From assembly GCF_900112455.1 (NCBI RefSeq), contig NZ_FOLT01000005.1, forward strand, positions 62,001 to 126,000: 64,000 nucleotides of DNA, given 5' to 3'. Position numbers and translations under genes: made by a program. Source of the DNA: Alkalibacterium subtropicum (GTDB taxonomy: Bacteria; Bacillota; Bacilli; Lactobacillales; Carnobacteriaceae_A). The notes under the pieces were generated by a model, which had not been told where the DNA came from, searched no databases, and saw nothing but the letters and a program-made list of their open reading frames with translations. The stretch's first letter is position 1, and each line of letters begins with the position of its first letter. Below are positions 1 to 8,595 of this stretch, one piece after another.

Positions 1-1045
1 AAAGCATCAAAACACGAGATTCCTGCTGGGCATCTGCCCCTTTGGCCCCTTTCAGGATATGACCGATCCCGTTAAAGGTCAATGTTGCACGGTCCAAGAT
101 AACGCCGTGCTGGAAGATATTGCCTTCCGTATGGTTGCCGTAGTTTTCAACTTTAGAATCGATGACCTGGACTTGACGGCCGCTGCTGATCCCGACTGCT
201 TTCAAGTCAGTCGTTGATCCTTCGCCGACTAAGTCTGTATCGAAGTCAGCTACGACGTTCCCGCCGTTCATGACACCGAGTGCCCAGTCGATATGCGAGT
301 CACGATAAGTATAGCCTTTACGGGCAAAGTAAACCGTTGAGTTCTCACCCAACTGGTCCACGGCACTGTACTTGACCTGTGCGCCTGATTTGGTGACGAC
401 TTCGACAATAATGTTTGCCGCGTTTTTCTTGTCGCCTTTAGTCAAAAACTTTTCAACGTAGTTAAATCGAGAATTACTGTCCGCATACACTAAAACGTGC
501 TTGACGAAAGCATCATCGACCAGACTGTTCTGGATAAACACGGCTTCGAATGGCTCGTCGATTTCCAGATTTTTAGGTACATATAAAAAGAGCCCGGAGT
601 TCATGAATGCGGCATGGAAGGCGGCGATTTTGTGTTTGTCAGGTTTCACTGCTGTCGTCATGTACGCCTCTTTAACCAGTTCTGGATGTTCTCTCAAAGC
701 GGTATGAAGATCCGTAAAGATGACGCCTTTTTCTTTCAAAGATTCCGGCAGTGTTTCAATCACCGTGTCGTTGCCTGTCTGAATCACACGGGTTGCTTCA
801 GCTTTATCCTGAATGAATTCGAATGGATCGATATCTATTGCTGATGGTGCGCCGGTCAGATTCGGTACTTGCCAAAGCGGCCAGCGGTTGTAGCGCAGAC
901 GCTCGATAACAGGCGGTTCCAGTTCGTCGATTTTGTCTAAGGCATCCAGACGCATCTCCAGCATCCACTCCGGTTCCTGTAACCCATGAGAGAAGGCGGT
1001 CAAAGCATCTTTATGCGCTGCATATTCACTTACTTTTGTTTCCAT
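1..1045 (-). CDS. sufD: SufD, Fe-S cluster assembly scaffold subunit (3' part cut by window edge)
   Basis: My own translation from an ATG at 1045 stays open to base 1, about 348 codons, while SufD proteins are about 430 residues, so the C-terminus lies outside the window. The reading starts METKVSEYAAHK and near the edge contains the SufD/SufB core stretch with GADAQQESRVL, typical of the right-handed beta-helix. A strong ribosome site (GGAGGAGG) lies 8 bases before the start. sufC ends 18 bases upstream, so both are one operon in the usual sufCDSUB order. SufD partners with SufB and the ATPase SufC to assemble Fe-S clusters in the cytoplasm. Confidence 0.93.
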   Translation of the reverse strand, partial: METKVSEYAAHKDALTAFSHGLQEPEWMLEMRLDALDKIDELEPPVIERLRYNRWPLWQVPNLTGAPSAIDIDPFEFIQDKAEATRVIQTGNDTVIETLPESLKEKGVIFTDLHTALREHPELVKEAYMTTAVKPDKHKIAAFHAAFMNSGLFLYVPKNLEIDEPFEAVFIQNSLVDDAFVKHVLVYADSNSRFNYVEKFLTKGDKKNAANIIVEVVTKSGAQVKYSAVDQLGENSTVYFARKGYTYRDSHIDWALGVMNGGNVVADFDTDLVGEGSTTDLKAVGISSGRQVQVIDSKVENYGNHTEGNIFQHGVILDRATLTFNGIGHILKGAKGADAQQESRVLML

Positions 1046-1063
1046 GTTATGCCTCCTCCACAC

Positions 1064-1837
1064 TTATTCTTCTTCAAGTTCGATGTCTAGTCCTAATTCT
1101 TCCATTAGACCTTTATATCCTTCTGCTTCAAGCTGCTTGGCCAGTTCTGCGCCGGCTGTTTTCACGACACGTCCGTCCATCATGATGTGCACGACATCCG
1201 GTGTGATGTAGTTCAAAAGACGCTGATAGTGGGTGATGATCAGTGAACCGAAGTCTTCGCCGCGCATTTCATTGACACCTTTTGAAACAACCTGCAGAGC
1301 ATCGATATCCAGTCCTGAGTCGATTTCGTCTAAAATCGCAAAGGTCGGTTCGATCATCATCAACTGTAAAATTTCATTACGTTTTTTCTCTCCGCCAGAG
1401 AAGCCTTCGTTCAAGTAACGTTCAGCCATTTCTTCCGGCATATCTAATAGAGCCATTTTTTCATCCAGTTTTTTAAGGAATTCCATAACACCCATTTTGT
1501 TGTCTTCGTCACGACGGGAATTGATGGCCGCACGCATAAATTCGGCATTTGAGATACCGGCGATTTCACTTGGGTACTGGACAGCTAAAAACAGACCGGC
1601 ACGTGCACGCTCGTCTACTTCCATTTCCAGGATGTTTTCGCCGTCTAAAAGGACTTCTCCTTCAGTGACTTCATAGCTCGGGTGGCCCATGATCGCTGCT
1701 GAAAGAGTTGATTTCCCTGTTCCGTTTGGTCCCATGATCGCGTGGATCTCGCCTGTCTGCATTTTCAGGTTGACGCCTTTTAATATTTCTTTGTCTTCAA
1801 TGGATACATGTAGGTTCTTGATTTCTAAAACTGCCAT
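1064..1837 (-). CDS. sufC: SufC, ATPase of the SUF Fe-S assembly system
   Basis: The protein has 257 residues, the normal SufC size. It carries the ABC ATPase set: Walker A GPNGTGKST (36-44), signature FSGGE (146-150), Walker B ending in D170-E171 and the switch histidine H203 in ITHYQR. SufC powers the SufBCD scaffold that builds Fe-S clusters in the cytoplasm. It is soluble and has no membrane partner here; sufD follows 18 bases downstream. The start ATG follows AAGGAAGG, and a good vegetative promoter lies 50-75 bases upstream, so this is probably the first gene of the operon. Confidence 0.97.
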   Translation of the reverse strand: MAVLEIKNLHVSIEDKEILKGVNLKMQTGEIHAIMGPNGTGKSTLSAAIMGHPSYEVTEGEVLLDGENILEMEVDERARAGLFLAVQYPSEIAGISNAEFMRAAINSRRDEDNKMGVMEFLKKLDEKMALLDMPEEMAERYLNEGFSGGEKKRNEILQLMMIEPTFAILDEIDSGLDIDALQVVSKGVNEMRGEDFGSLIITHYQRLLNYITPDVVHIMMDGRVVKTAGAELAKQLEAEGYKGLMEELGLDIELEEE

Positions 1838-1885
1838 TATGTACCTTCCTTTTCTACGTGATTTTATTTTTTACTTACTTGTATT

Positions 1886-1914
1886 ATTTTAGTCTAATTG
1901 AGAATGTTATTCAA
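1886..1914 (-). promoter_or_regulatory. Promoter of the suf operon
   Basis: On the minus strand TTGAAT and TAAAAT are separated by exactly 17 bases, a near-consensus vegetative promoter. It lies about 50 bases before the sufC start and no other gene intervenes. Confidence 0.7.
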
Positions 1915-2013
1915 GGTAATATTCCCATTCTCCTTATAATATCATTATAACTGTGACTAAATCACGCTTTCCAGTTTGTATAAATTATTATTTGATAGAA
2001 ATTAGTCGTTATT

Positions 2014-2049
2014 AAAAAGGACTGCCCTGTTTTTCAAGTGACAGTCCTT
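2014..2049 (-). terminator. Rho-independent terminator after the phospholipase D-like gene
   Basis: AAGGACTG and CAGTCCTT form an 8-bp stem around a 17-base loop. On the minus strand the stem is followed by a run of T. It lies about 30 bases past the stop at 2081. Confidence 0.8.
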
Positions 2050-2080
2050 CTTAATCATCATTTCTGTTAAATCAGGTGAT

Positions 2081-3526
2081 CTAAATCAGATCTTCCAGCA
2101 GCCAGGCCAGCGGTCGCAGTAATGGTGTCAGAAGGCGCTGAGCCAAACTGGCTGTTTCGCCATCCGTTTCTTCTCCATTAGATCCAGACCCGTCTGCATG
2201 GATCTGTCGGCTTTTCTCAAGATAGCTCTCTTCTGCTTCAGTCAGAAGCTGCTCTGCCAAGGCTTCACTTTTTAAAAAGACCATGGATTCAGTGCTCAAG
2301 TACGTACTTCTGGCATCCAAGTTATAGGACCCGACAGCGCTGACTTCCTTATCGAATACCCACGTTTTCGTATGCAGAGAAGATTCTGTCGGCTGGTATT
2401 CATAATAATCCAGGAAGGAATCGATGAATAAGGACTTCCTGTTTTCTGTCCCCAGCTGTCCAATCGGATTGTTGTTCGTCGACATGCCGTTCGTCAGCAT
2501 CAGTCCTTCTGAAGTCTGAAAATCTGTGTCTCTGAATTCTTCCCGCATCCGGCTGTTTGGGATCACCCAGGGACTCTGAATATAAAGATGATTTTCTGCC
2601 TGACTGGACAGCTTCAGCAGATGACTCCAGACATAGGGCTGCTTGAAACCGCGGGTCAGTTCATTATGAACATGATACCCACTCTCGATGGGCATCGTAC
2701 GGCTTGTCCAGGTTTCCAGCGAGGTCGAAGGTTCTCGCTCGTTTACTTCCTCACGGTGATCAATATAGACCTGTTTTAGTTCAGCTGTTTTCAGGCGGGC
2801 TTTCTCCCCGTTCCAGTCAAAGAGTGACCGGGCATCCAGATCGGCTGCGTACTCGCTGCCGAACAAGTCTTCATAATAGGCACCCAGCTGATCGATGATC
2901 CCTGGCTCGTCTTCCTGGGTCTTCATCAGAAAAATATCCCGGTCATGGGAATAGGCGATATCCTGACTCGTCCGCTCGTAGTACAAGTCACTGATATTAC
3001 GCCCGCCGTTTACAGAATATTTATTATCGACGAGGAGCAGTTTATCATGCATCCGGTTATTGATACGCCAGGGAGCAAGCAAAACTCTAGGGATCGGTTC
3101 ATGCAGTTTGAACTCGATGTTCGGGTGTTCATTGAAGGCATAGATGACGTCTCTCTCCTCGCCCCTGACTCCATGAGAAACCCCGTCCAGCAGGTACCTG
3201 ACTTTCACGCCTCTGTCTGCAGCAGCTAACATATAGGCATGAAAAAGATCCACACTTTGCCCTTTTTTAGCATAATAATAAGCCACGTCGAGCGTTTCTT
3301 CCGCTGAATCGATCAGATCAAGTCGGGCGCCAAAAGCCTCTATACCATATTCCAGCAGAGCCACTTCTTCAGACGTCTCGATAAAGGCCGGTTCAACGTC
3401 GACCTTTTCAGGGGTGGGCATCAATACGGGCCAAATGATGACTGTAACAACCACATAAACGACATAGACCCCCAGAATCTTCCCAAGTATTTTTATTATG
3501 TTAATCAGGGCTTCTTTATGTTTCAT
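2081..3526 (-). CDS. Membrane-anchored phospholipase D-like protein (two HKD motifs)
   Basis: The 481-residue protein has one N-terminal membrane segment (about 12-34) and then two phospholipase D motifs: H160-x-K162 with D167 followed by GG, and H385-x-K387 with D392 followed by GS. Two HKD motifs in one chain are the catalytic pair of cardiolipin synthases and related phosphatidyl transferases. Unlike ClsA it has a single anchor and a long linker between motifs, so its substrate is uncertain: it could be a cardiolipin synthase-like enzyme or another surface phospholipase D. The catalytic part should face outside if the anchor is uncleaved. The start has GAGGAT upstream. It stands alone between two terminators. 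Confidence 0.85.
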   Translation of the reverse strand: MKHKEALINIIKILGKILGVYVVYVVVTVIIWPVLMPTPEKVDVEPAFIETSEEVALLEYGIEAFGARLDLIDSAEETLDVAYYYAKKGQSVDLFHAYMLAAADRGVKVRYLLDGVSHGVRGEERDVIYAFNEHPNIEFKLHEPIPRVLLAPWRINNRMHDKLLLVDNKYSVNGGRNISDLYYERTSQDIAYSHDRDIFLMKTQEDEPGIIDQLGAYYEDLFGSEYAADLDARSLFDWNGEKARLKTAELKQVYIDHREEVNEREPSTSLETWTSRTMPIESGYHVHNELTRGFKQPYVWSHLLKLSSQAENHLYIQSPWVIPNSRMREEFRDTDFQTSEGLMLTNGMSTNNNPIGQLGTENRKSLFIDSFLDYYEYQPTESSLHTKTWVFDKEVSAVGSYNLDARSTYLSTESMVFLKSEALAEQLLTEAEESYLEKSRQIHADGSGSNGEETDGETASLAQRLLTPLLRPLAWLLEDLI

Positions 3527-3605
3527 TTAACATCCTCGATTCCAGTCTTTTTACTCTACTAGTGTAACGGATATCTGATATAATAACATCCTTTTTAGGA
3601 TAATC

Positions 3606-3650
3606 AAAGCCCCGATATATCCACCCAAGGAATTATCGAGGCCTTTTTTT
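3606..3650. terminator. Terminator hairpin between the SDR and phospholipase D-like genes
   Basis: AAAGCC-CGATA pairs with TATCG-GGCCTTT around a 16-base loop. The longest T run follows on the plus strand. On the minus strand, where the SDR gene ends, the T run is short, so termination of that gene may be partial. Confidence 0.6.
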
Positions 3651-3677
3651 ATTTAATCAAACAGACAACCTGCCGCT

Positions 3678-4472
3678 TTACTTTTTAAGCTTCTCCGCGA
3701 TGACCGCAGCTGCTTTTTTGGGCATGAGGCGGGCCATGCGATCCATCATTTTTGCATCCTTGCCGACCATCACGTGGTACTGGTTGGCTTCGATGGCATC
3801 GATCATGAATGTCGCCGCATCTGAAGCACTTGTTAACTTGTGCTCTTTCCCTGAATCATCGGCTTTCGCTTCGCGTACCACATTAGAGTTTTTCATGATA
3901 TTCGTTTTGATCGCACCCGGGAAGGCCGCGGTCACACCGACATTCGTATCCAGCAGTTCAGAATGGAGACCTTCCGTCATCAGTTTCACGGCCGCTTTTG
4001 AGGCGCCATATATCGACTGGCCGGGAACAGGAAGAAAACCGCCCATACTGGAGACATTGAGGATATGACCTTCCGGACGCTTCAACAATTCCGGCAGGAA
4101 ACTTTTTACCATGTAAAGTGTCCCGTAAAAGTTGATGTTCATGACCTGCTCGATTTTATCGTATCCCAAATCATTGACGTCGACAAACGGCTGGATCACT
4201 CCCGCATTATTGATGATCCCATCCACACTGCCATGGATTTGCTTGATTTCATCCACCAGACTTTCGATCTTCTCTTTATCAGTGATATCAATGACATGTG
4301 TAGAGATTCTTTCTCTATGATCGGGAGCCAGGCGGGCGGTTTCCAATACTGCCTCATCATTAATGTCCAGTGCGGCTACCCGTGCGCCTCTGTGCAAAAG
4401 CTCGAGAACCAGTGCTCTGCCCATACCGGAACCACCGCCCGTAACCACCAGTGTCTTTTCTTTTACTTTCAT
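3678..4472 (-). CDS. Short-chain dehydrogenase/reductase, substrate unknown
   Basis: This is a classical SDR of 264 residues. It shows the nucleotide-binding TGGGSGMG (11-18), NNAG (88-91) and the catalytic S142, Y155 and K159 in the YGASK context. D36 after the second strand suggests NAD(H) preference. It should be a soluble oxidoreductase acting on an alcohol or ketone; the sequence does not tell which. The start has a strong AGGGAGG-type ribosome site, and a TATAAT box lies about 35 bases upstream. It appears monocistronic. A near-cre sequence at 4557-4572 (15 of 16 consensus positions) could put it under CcpA, but this is weak. Confidence 0.87.
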   Translation of the reverse strand: MKVKEKTLVVTGGGSGMGRALVLELLHRGARVAALDINDEAVLETARLAPDHRERISTHVIDITDKEKIESLVDEIKQIHGSVDGIINNAGVIQPFVDVNDLGYDKIEQVMNINFYGTLYMVKSFLPELLKRPEGHILNVSSMGGFLPVPGQSIYGASKAAVKLMTEGLHSELLDTNVGVTAAFPGAIKTNIMKNSNVVREAKADDSGKEHKLTSASDAATFMIDAIEANQYHVMVGKDAKMMDRMARLMPKKAAAVIAEKLKK

Positions 4473-4737
4473 TGTTTTTCCTCCCTTTTGATCTTTCTAC
4501 TCATTATACTACAGCGTAAGTATATATAATAGTCGAATCAAAAAGGATTTCATATATTTTAACCGCTTTCATTATTGTCATGTCAGCGCATCTATTTTTT
4601 GAACAGTCAATAAATCCTGATTAGATCCGAAGGGAATTACTCAAAGTTGATCAAATGACCCGAACACACTTGCGCTAGTGAGAGGCTAACCGGGCTTTCG
4701 TTTGGTGTGCTACACATTTTTTCATGAAGTATGATTT

Positions 4738-5095
4738 AATGAGTCGTTTATTCAGTGTGCTCAAGCCCTTTTCGCCATGGGTACGTTCAATAAGTCCTTC
4801 AATCAGTGTACTCACGCTCTTTTCGCCATGGGTACGCTCAATGAAGCGCTCATTCAGTGTACTCATGCTCTTTTCTCCGTGGGTACGCTCAATGAAGCGT
4901 TCATTCGGTGTGCTCACGCTCTTTTCTCCGTGGGTATGCTCAATGAAGCGTTCATTCGGTGTGCTCACGCTCTTTTATCCGTGGGTACGCTCAATAAGTC
5001 CTTCATTCGGTGTGCTCACGCTCTTTTTTTCTCGAGTACGTCCAATGGCACATACATTCCGCTCACTCACTTACATATTTCTCGGAGTACATTGA
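4738..5095. repeat. Intergenic tandem repeat array A, 51-bp unit, about 6-7 copies
   Basis: The landmark GTGTGCTCA (or GTGTACTCA) recurs at 4755, 4806, 4857, 4908, 4959 and 5010, always 51 bases apart, with a decayed copy at about 5061. Each unit also contains GGGTACGCTCA and, in the central copies, the perfect inverted repeat AATGAA-GCG-TTCATT. Because 51 is a multiple of three the minus strand stays open and reads a 17-residue repeat such as VSTPNERFIERTHGEKS, but I see no ribosome site or signal for translation. The array fills the gap between the SDR and GcvH-like genes. It shares period and anchor bases (CATTCG, GTGCTCAC, TTTT) with array B. Confidence 0.9.
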
Positions 5096-5164
5096 TCATC
5101 CTTTCAGTGCCCAAGAGAGCGAGCCATAACGCCTCGCAACATTTTCATATGGCTCTACAAAGTA

Positions 5165-5190
5165 AAAAGAGCAGATTTCTCTGCTCTTTT
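5165..5190. terminator. Terminator after the GcvH-like gene
   Basis: AAAAGAGCAGA and its mirror TCTGCTCTTTT form a perfect hairpin with a very short loop. The AT-rich arms allow it to work in both directions. It lies just past the stop at 5194. Confidence 0.8.
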
Positions 5191-5193
5191 CGT

Positions 5194-5571
5194 TTATTGT
5201 TCTTCGCTTTCTTCTTTATCAAAAATCAGTTCTGTATCCAGTGTCCCCCAGACAGCAGGGTCTACGTCTGTAACAGTTAGGATCCAGTTCTTGTCTCTGT
5301 CTTCTTTGTTCAGCAGATCCGGCTCATCTTCCAAATCCGTATGTTTTTCAATGACTTTGGCTGCAAAAGGTAATGTCAGCTCAGTCACAGCCTTGGCTCC
5401 TTCCACGTTGATGATGGCGTCGCCTTTGTCCAGCTGACCTTTGTTTTCAGACACTTCCGCAAACATGACTTCTCCAACGTCATCCTGCCCTTTTTCTGAT
5501 AAACCAATACGGTAATCCGTGTCATTCATTTTTTCGATCCAGATCCCATTCTGATGATATTTTACTGTCAT
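5194..5571 (-). CDS. gcvH: Glycine cleavage H-like lipoyl-carrier protein
   Basis: This is a small acidic protein of 125 residues with the GcvH barrel pattern. The segment NVEGAKAVTELTLP matches the lipoyl-lysine hairpin of GcvH, with the lysine in GAKA as the likely attachment site, followed by NKEDRDKNWI near the C-terminus. I chose the ATG at 5571 (MTVKYHQ) because it lies 9 bases after GGAG; the ATG at 5577 is too close and the longer frame overlaps the upstream gene. No P or T protein gene is present, so as in many lactic acid bacteria it probably serves as a lipoate relay for other lipoylated enzymes. It is co-transcribed with the ArsC-like gene. Confidence 0.85.
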   Translation of the reverse strand: MTVKYHQNGIWIEKMNDTDYRIGLSEKGQDDVGEVMFAEVSENKGQLDKGDAIINVEGAKAVTELTLPFAAKVIEKHTDLEDEPDLLNKEDRDKNWILTVTDVDPAVWGTLDTELIFDKEESEEQ

Positions 5572-5584
5572 TTTCATTTCTCCT

Positions 5585-5938
5585 TTATTTTGCCCATACT
5601 TCAGCGTAAGTGTCTTCTTTAAAGCCAACGGTGAGTTTGTCGCCGTCCATCGCTAATGGACGTTTAACGACCACCCCGTTGGTAGACAGCCATTCAGCTG
5701 CTTCTTCGATACTCATGCCTGGAACTTTTTCTTTCAGATTATTTTCACGGTAAACATTGCCGCTTGTATTAAAAAAAGATTTCACTGTACGGTCTGTCCC
5801 GGATAATATCTTGACCCATGTTTCTTTTGATGGAGATGTTTCCAGCAAGTTTATGAATGTATACGGAATCTCCCGTTCTTCCAGCCACTTCTGCGCTTTT
5901 TTACACGTACTGCACCGTGGATGACAATAAAAGTCCAC
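5585..5938 (-). CDS. ArsC/Spx-family thioredoxin-fold protein (YusI-like)
   Basis: The protein has 117 residues with an N-terminal CSTC motif (C9, C12) in the ArsC/Spx fold. The family includes arsenate reductase-like proteins and the RNA polymerase regulator Spx. The neighbouring GcvH-like gene makes the pair match the yusI-yusH arrangement of Bacillus, so I favour a YusI-like protein of unknown role over Spx. The stop lies 13 bases before the gcvH start, so they form one operon. Its ATG is preceded by a GGGAGGAATT ribosome site. Confidence 0.85.
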   Translation of the reverse strand: MDFYCHPRCSTCKKAQKWLEEREIPYTFINLLETSPSKETWVKILSGTDRTVKSFFNTSGNVYRENNLKEKVPGMSIEEAAEWLSTNGVVVKRPLAMDGDKLTVGFKEDTYAEVWAK

Positions 5939-6000
5939 TGCAATTCCTCCCTGTCGTCCATTTTTGCGTCTTTCTCATTATAGCTTATTTAAGCACAAAA

Positions 6001-6038
6001 ATAAAAGAGCGAGGCTTTTTCGGCACTCACTCTTTTAT
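6001..6038 (-). terminator. Terminator after the YihY-family gene
   Basis: ATAAAAGAG-GAG pairs with CTC-CTCTTTTAT. On the minus strand the stem is followed by a T-rich stretch. It starts a few bases past the stop at 6042. Confidence 0.75.
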
Positions 6039-6041
6039 ATA

Positions 6042-7088
6042 TTAATCTTCATCTGCATTGATATCGGGGTTTTTTTCTTCAAATTCTTTGACTTCGCCTT
6101 CTTTCAGTTTCCCGACTTTATATAGTCTGCGTTTAAGCAGGGTAGTTTCTGCCTCGCTTGGGTAACCTGTCCAGTCCGAATCCTGAAGTCGTTTTTCGTT
6201 GCGCTTCTTGGCTTCATACTCCGGTACAGACATGTAGTTCTGCCATTCAAAGATCAGGGCATTGATCAGCGCGCCTAAAAGTAATATCAGGCTGGAAAGG
6301 TAAAGAAAGATCATCAAGGCAATGAAGGCCCCGAATGTGGCATTCGCCACGGCATCTCCACCGGCAAAGTTTAAGTAAACTGAAAATCCCTGTGTCAGCA
6401 GGACCCAGCCTATTGTGGCAAAGATGGCTCCCTGATAAGAGTAGTTCATCTTCAAATGATGGTTGGGCACGATCCGGTAAACGATCAGAAAAACCAGGAA
6501 GAGAATAACCACTAAGATGACCCATCGAAGCAGCAGAAACTGCTGAATGAACGGGATGGTCATCCCTATCGTCTCTTCTATAAACAGCAGGATCTGTTCA
6601 CCAAATACAAAAGCAAAAATAGCTGCACCGATAACCAGCACGATACCGATCATGGTGAACAGCGAAACGATTCGCCCAATGATAAAGTTACTTGTCGGGA
6701 CAGAGCCATAGACTTCATCCAAAACACGCCTCAAAATACTGATGACCCGGCTGGCCGACCATAATGCCGCCAGTAACCCGAAGGAGATTGCTCCGCCACT
6801 TCCGCTTTCCAGATAGTTCCTTATTATAGGTTCGATGACATTGTAAATATCTTGAGGGACAAAATCCGATGTCATACTGAGTACTTCACCAGGGTCTATC
6901 GGCAGCAGGGGAATGATATTAGCCAGGACCAGCAATAACGGGAATAGCGACAAGAGTAAAAAATAGGCCATTTCTGCGGCACTCTGATTTACGGTCGCTC
7001 TTTGCCAGTTTGACTGGGCGATTTTTATAAACCGAATGAGTTTGTCTTTACGCGGGATCTTATCTTCAACTTGTTCTGCTTTATCCAC
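6042..7088 (-). CDS. YihY/BrkB-family integral membrane protein
   Basis: The frame has the YihY pattern: an N-terminal soluble stretch, QSAAEMAYFLLLSLFPLLLVL as first membrane segment, the WSASRVISILRRVLDEVYG motif between segments, then four more long hydrophobic segments and a charged tail. About six membrane spans are expected. The family was once annotated as ribonuclease BN, which is wrong; its function is unknown. The longest frame begins at 7112 without a ribosome site. GAGAGG lies 10 bases before the in-frame GTG at 7088, which I prefer; GTG at 7094 is the alternative. The gene is monocistronic. Confidence 0.85.
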   Translation of the reverse strand: MDKAEQVEDKIPRKDKLIRFIKIAQSNWQRATVNQSAAEMAYFLLLSLFPLLLVLANIIPLLPIDPGEVLSMTSDFVPQDIYNVIEPIIRNYLESGSGGAISFGLLAALWSASRVISILRRVLDEVYGSVPTSNFIIGRIVSLFTMIGIVLVIGAAIFAFVFGEQILLFIEETIGMTIPFIQQFLLLRWVILVVILFLVFLIVYRIVPNHHLKMNYSYQGAIFATIGWVLLTQGFSVYLNFAGGDAVANATFGAFIALMIFLYLSSLILLLGALINALIFEWQNYMSVPEYEAKKRNEKRLQDSDWTGYPSEAETTLLKRRLYKVGKLKEGEVKEFEEKNPDINADED

Positions 7089-7179
7089 ATGCACACATCC
7101 TCTCTTATCCATCTGCTTGATTTAATCATAGCATAATTGCGGGTTCCATCCCTATCGAGAAGCACTGTAAAGAGAAAAA

Positions 7180-7213
7180 ACCGCCTATCCTCAGATATCC
7201 AGGAATAAGCGGT
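7180..7213 (-). terminator. Terminator after the DUF2969 gene
   Basis: ACCGC-TAT-CC pairs with GGAATAAGCGGT with G-U pairs. On the minus strand GGCGGT runs into six T residues. It lies just past the stop at 7237. Confidence 0.75.
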
Positions 7214-7236
7214 CCGTCTCCAATGTCATGGTTTAA

Positions 7237-7467
7237 TTACTCGTCGTGCAGGTTATGTTCTTCGATAAGCATCTGCACCCCTTCATCTATTGAACGGGCT
7301 GTGCGTTTCTTGCCGGATTTAAATTCGACATTTACTAACCCGTCGCCTTCCTGCTGCAGTTTACCAATAACTTTTTTTCTGACGACAAGTTCGTATTCAG
7401 TAAATGACTCGGTGTTGTTTTTAGTTTCGTTGATCTCCACTTCAATGTGCTTGTTTCGTTTTCCCAT
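7237..7467 (-). CDS. DUF2969 family small protein
   Basis: This is a 76-residue charged protein starting MGKRNKHIEVEINE, with the pattern of the lactic acid bacterial DUF2969 family: a beta-rich N-terminal half, GKxxxEGDGLVNVEFKSGKK, and a C-terminal helix ending LIEEHNL. No catalytic residues are evident and no function is known. The start has GGAGG upstream. It is followed by its own terminator. Confidence 0.7.
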   Translation of the reverse strand: MGKRNKHIEVEINETKNNTESFTEYELVVRKKVIGKLQQEGDGLVNVEFKSGKKRTARSIDEGVQMLIEEHNLHDE

Positions 7468-7566
7468 ATGAATTCCTCCAGTTTCTCCTGTCTCATAAGT
7501 GTACTAAAAACCAGGCAGTTGAGCAAGACTGAATCACTTAGAGCAGGTTAATCACAAGCGTTATTT

Positions 7567-7595
7567 TTGTTATCGTCTTCTAGTATATCTATAAT
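7567..7595 (+). promoter_or_regulatory. Promoter of the FAH-family gene
   Basis: TTGTTA and TATAAT are separated by exactly 17 bases on the plus strand, about 35 bases before the ATG at 7631. The box and spacing are near consensus. Confidence 0.75.
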
Positions 7596-7630
7596 TTTAA
7601 GTGAAATACTATTAAGAAGGGGACTATATC

Positions 7631-8527
7631 ATGAAACTCGTTCGTTACAAAACAAGAGAAACATCTGAAGAACACTTGGGGCTTGAATGGGAAAATGACG
7701 TACTGGATATTCTTCGCCTATCCCGACATCTGAACACTTCTGTCCCGCATACGATGGATGACCTGCTGGAAAACAGTACTCACAGCATCAACCAAATCGA
7801 TGAGACATTAGACAGAGCAGAAAATTTAAGTGTGAAAACAAACAATTACCTTATCCCTGCTTCAGAACTGATTTATCTGCCTTTGATAATGCGTCCGGAG
7901 AAAATCCTCTGTGTGGGTATGAATTATGTGGAGCACATCAAGGCTACGGGCGGGGAAGTCCCGACTTCTCCAGTCTTTTTTAATAAATTCTCAAATACTC
8001 TGGCTGCACATCGGCAGACTATCCCGCTTCAGGCCAATGCCCAGCATGCCGATTATGAAGCGGAACTGGTCATCGTCATCGGCAAAGAGGTCAATAATGT
8101 CTGTGAAAAGAACGCGGAAGATGCCATTCTCGGGTACACGGTCGGTAATGACCTGTCTGAACGGGCCTTTCAGTTCCAGTCGTCACAATGGCTGATCGGA
8201 AAATCAATGGATCATTTCGCCCCCATCGGACCGGCACTGGTCACGAAAAATGAAATCAAATCGGTCCAGGATTTAACCATCGAAACCAGACGAAACGGCA
8301 ATCTGGTGCAGAACAGCTCTACTAGCGACATGTTATTCAGCGTCGCTAAAATAGTAAGTGAGGCTTCTCAATACATGACGCTGAAGCCCGGCGATCTGAT
8401 CTTTACCGGGACCCCCAGAGGCGTGATCCTAGAACAGCCAAAAGACAAGCAGAAATGGCTGAAAGCAGGAGACCAAATAGAGATCTCGATCGAATCACTG
8501 GGTACATTGAGCAATACTTTCATTTAA
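7631..8527 (+). CDS. Fumarylacetoacetate hydrolase (FAH) family enzyme
   Basis: The protein has 298 residues. An N-terminal cap of about 85 residues precedes the FAH core: KILCVGMNYVEH, the metal ligands E143 and E145 in DYEAELVIVIG, and GNDLSERAFQ with D174. The C-terminus has GDLIFTGTPRGV. FAH-fold enzymes are Mg-dependent and cleave or decarboxylate beta-keto or 2-oxo acids, for example oxaloacetate, acylpyruvates or 2-keto-3-deoxy sugar acids. The substrate cannot be read from sequence and no pathway neighbours are present. It is one of few plus-strand genes, with its own promoter, an AGAAGGGG ribosome site and a shared terminator. Confidence 0.88.
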   Translation: MKLVRYKTRETSEEHLGLEWENDVLDILRLSRHLNTSVPHTMDDLLENSTHSINQIDETLDRAENLSVKTNNYLIPASELIYLPLIMRPEKILCVGMNYVEHIKATGGEVPTSPVFFNKFSNTLAAHRQTIPLQANAQHADYEAELVIVIGKEVNNVCEKNAEDAILGYTVGNDLSERAFQFQSSQWLIGKSMDHFAPIGPALVTKNEIKSVQDLTIETRRNGNLVQNSSTSDMLFSVAKIVSEASQYMTLKPGDLIFTGTPRGVILEQPKDKQKWLKAGDQIEISIESLGTLSNTFI

Positions 8528-8541
8528 CCCATCATTGTTAG

Positions 8542-8595
8542 AGTAGATAAAAGAGAAAACGACAATTTTTCTGTCGTTTCCTCTTTTAGTCTACT
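8542..8595. terminator. Bidirectional terminator between convergent FAH and Na/Pi genes
   Basis: AGTAGA-TAAAAGAG and AAACGACA pair with TGTCGTTT and CTCTTTTAGTCTACT, making a long hairpin. Its 3' arm overlaps the stop region of the Na/Pi cotransporter gene at 8594. AT-rich arms on both sides fit termination in both directions. Confidence 0.8.

Noticed and set aside
501-844. Open frames on the plus strand opposite sufD
   Set aside because: They are antisense shadows of sufD. The minus-strand frame matches SufD along its length.
4675-4968. 97-codon minus-strand frame with VSTPNERFIERTHGEK repeats
   Set aside because: It is open only because the 51-bp repeat is a multiple of three. I see no usable ribosome site, and related arrays with 52-bp steps break the frame. 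Treated as array A.
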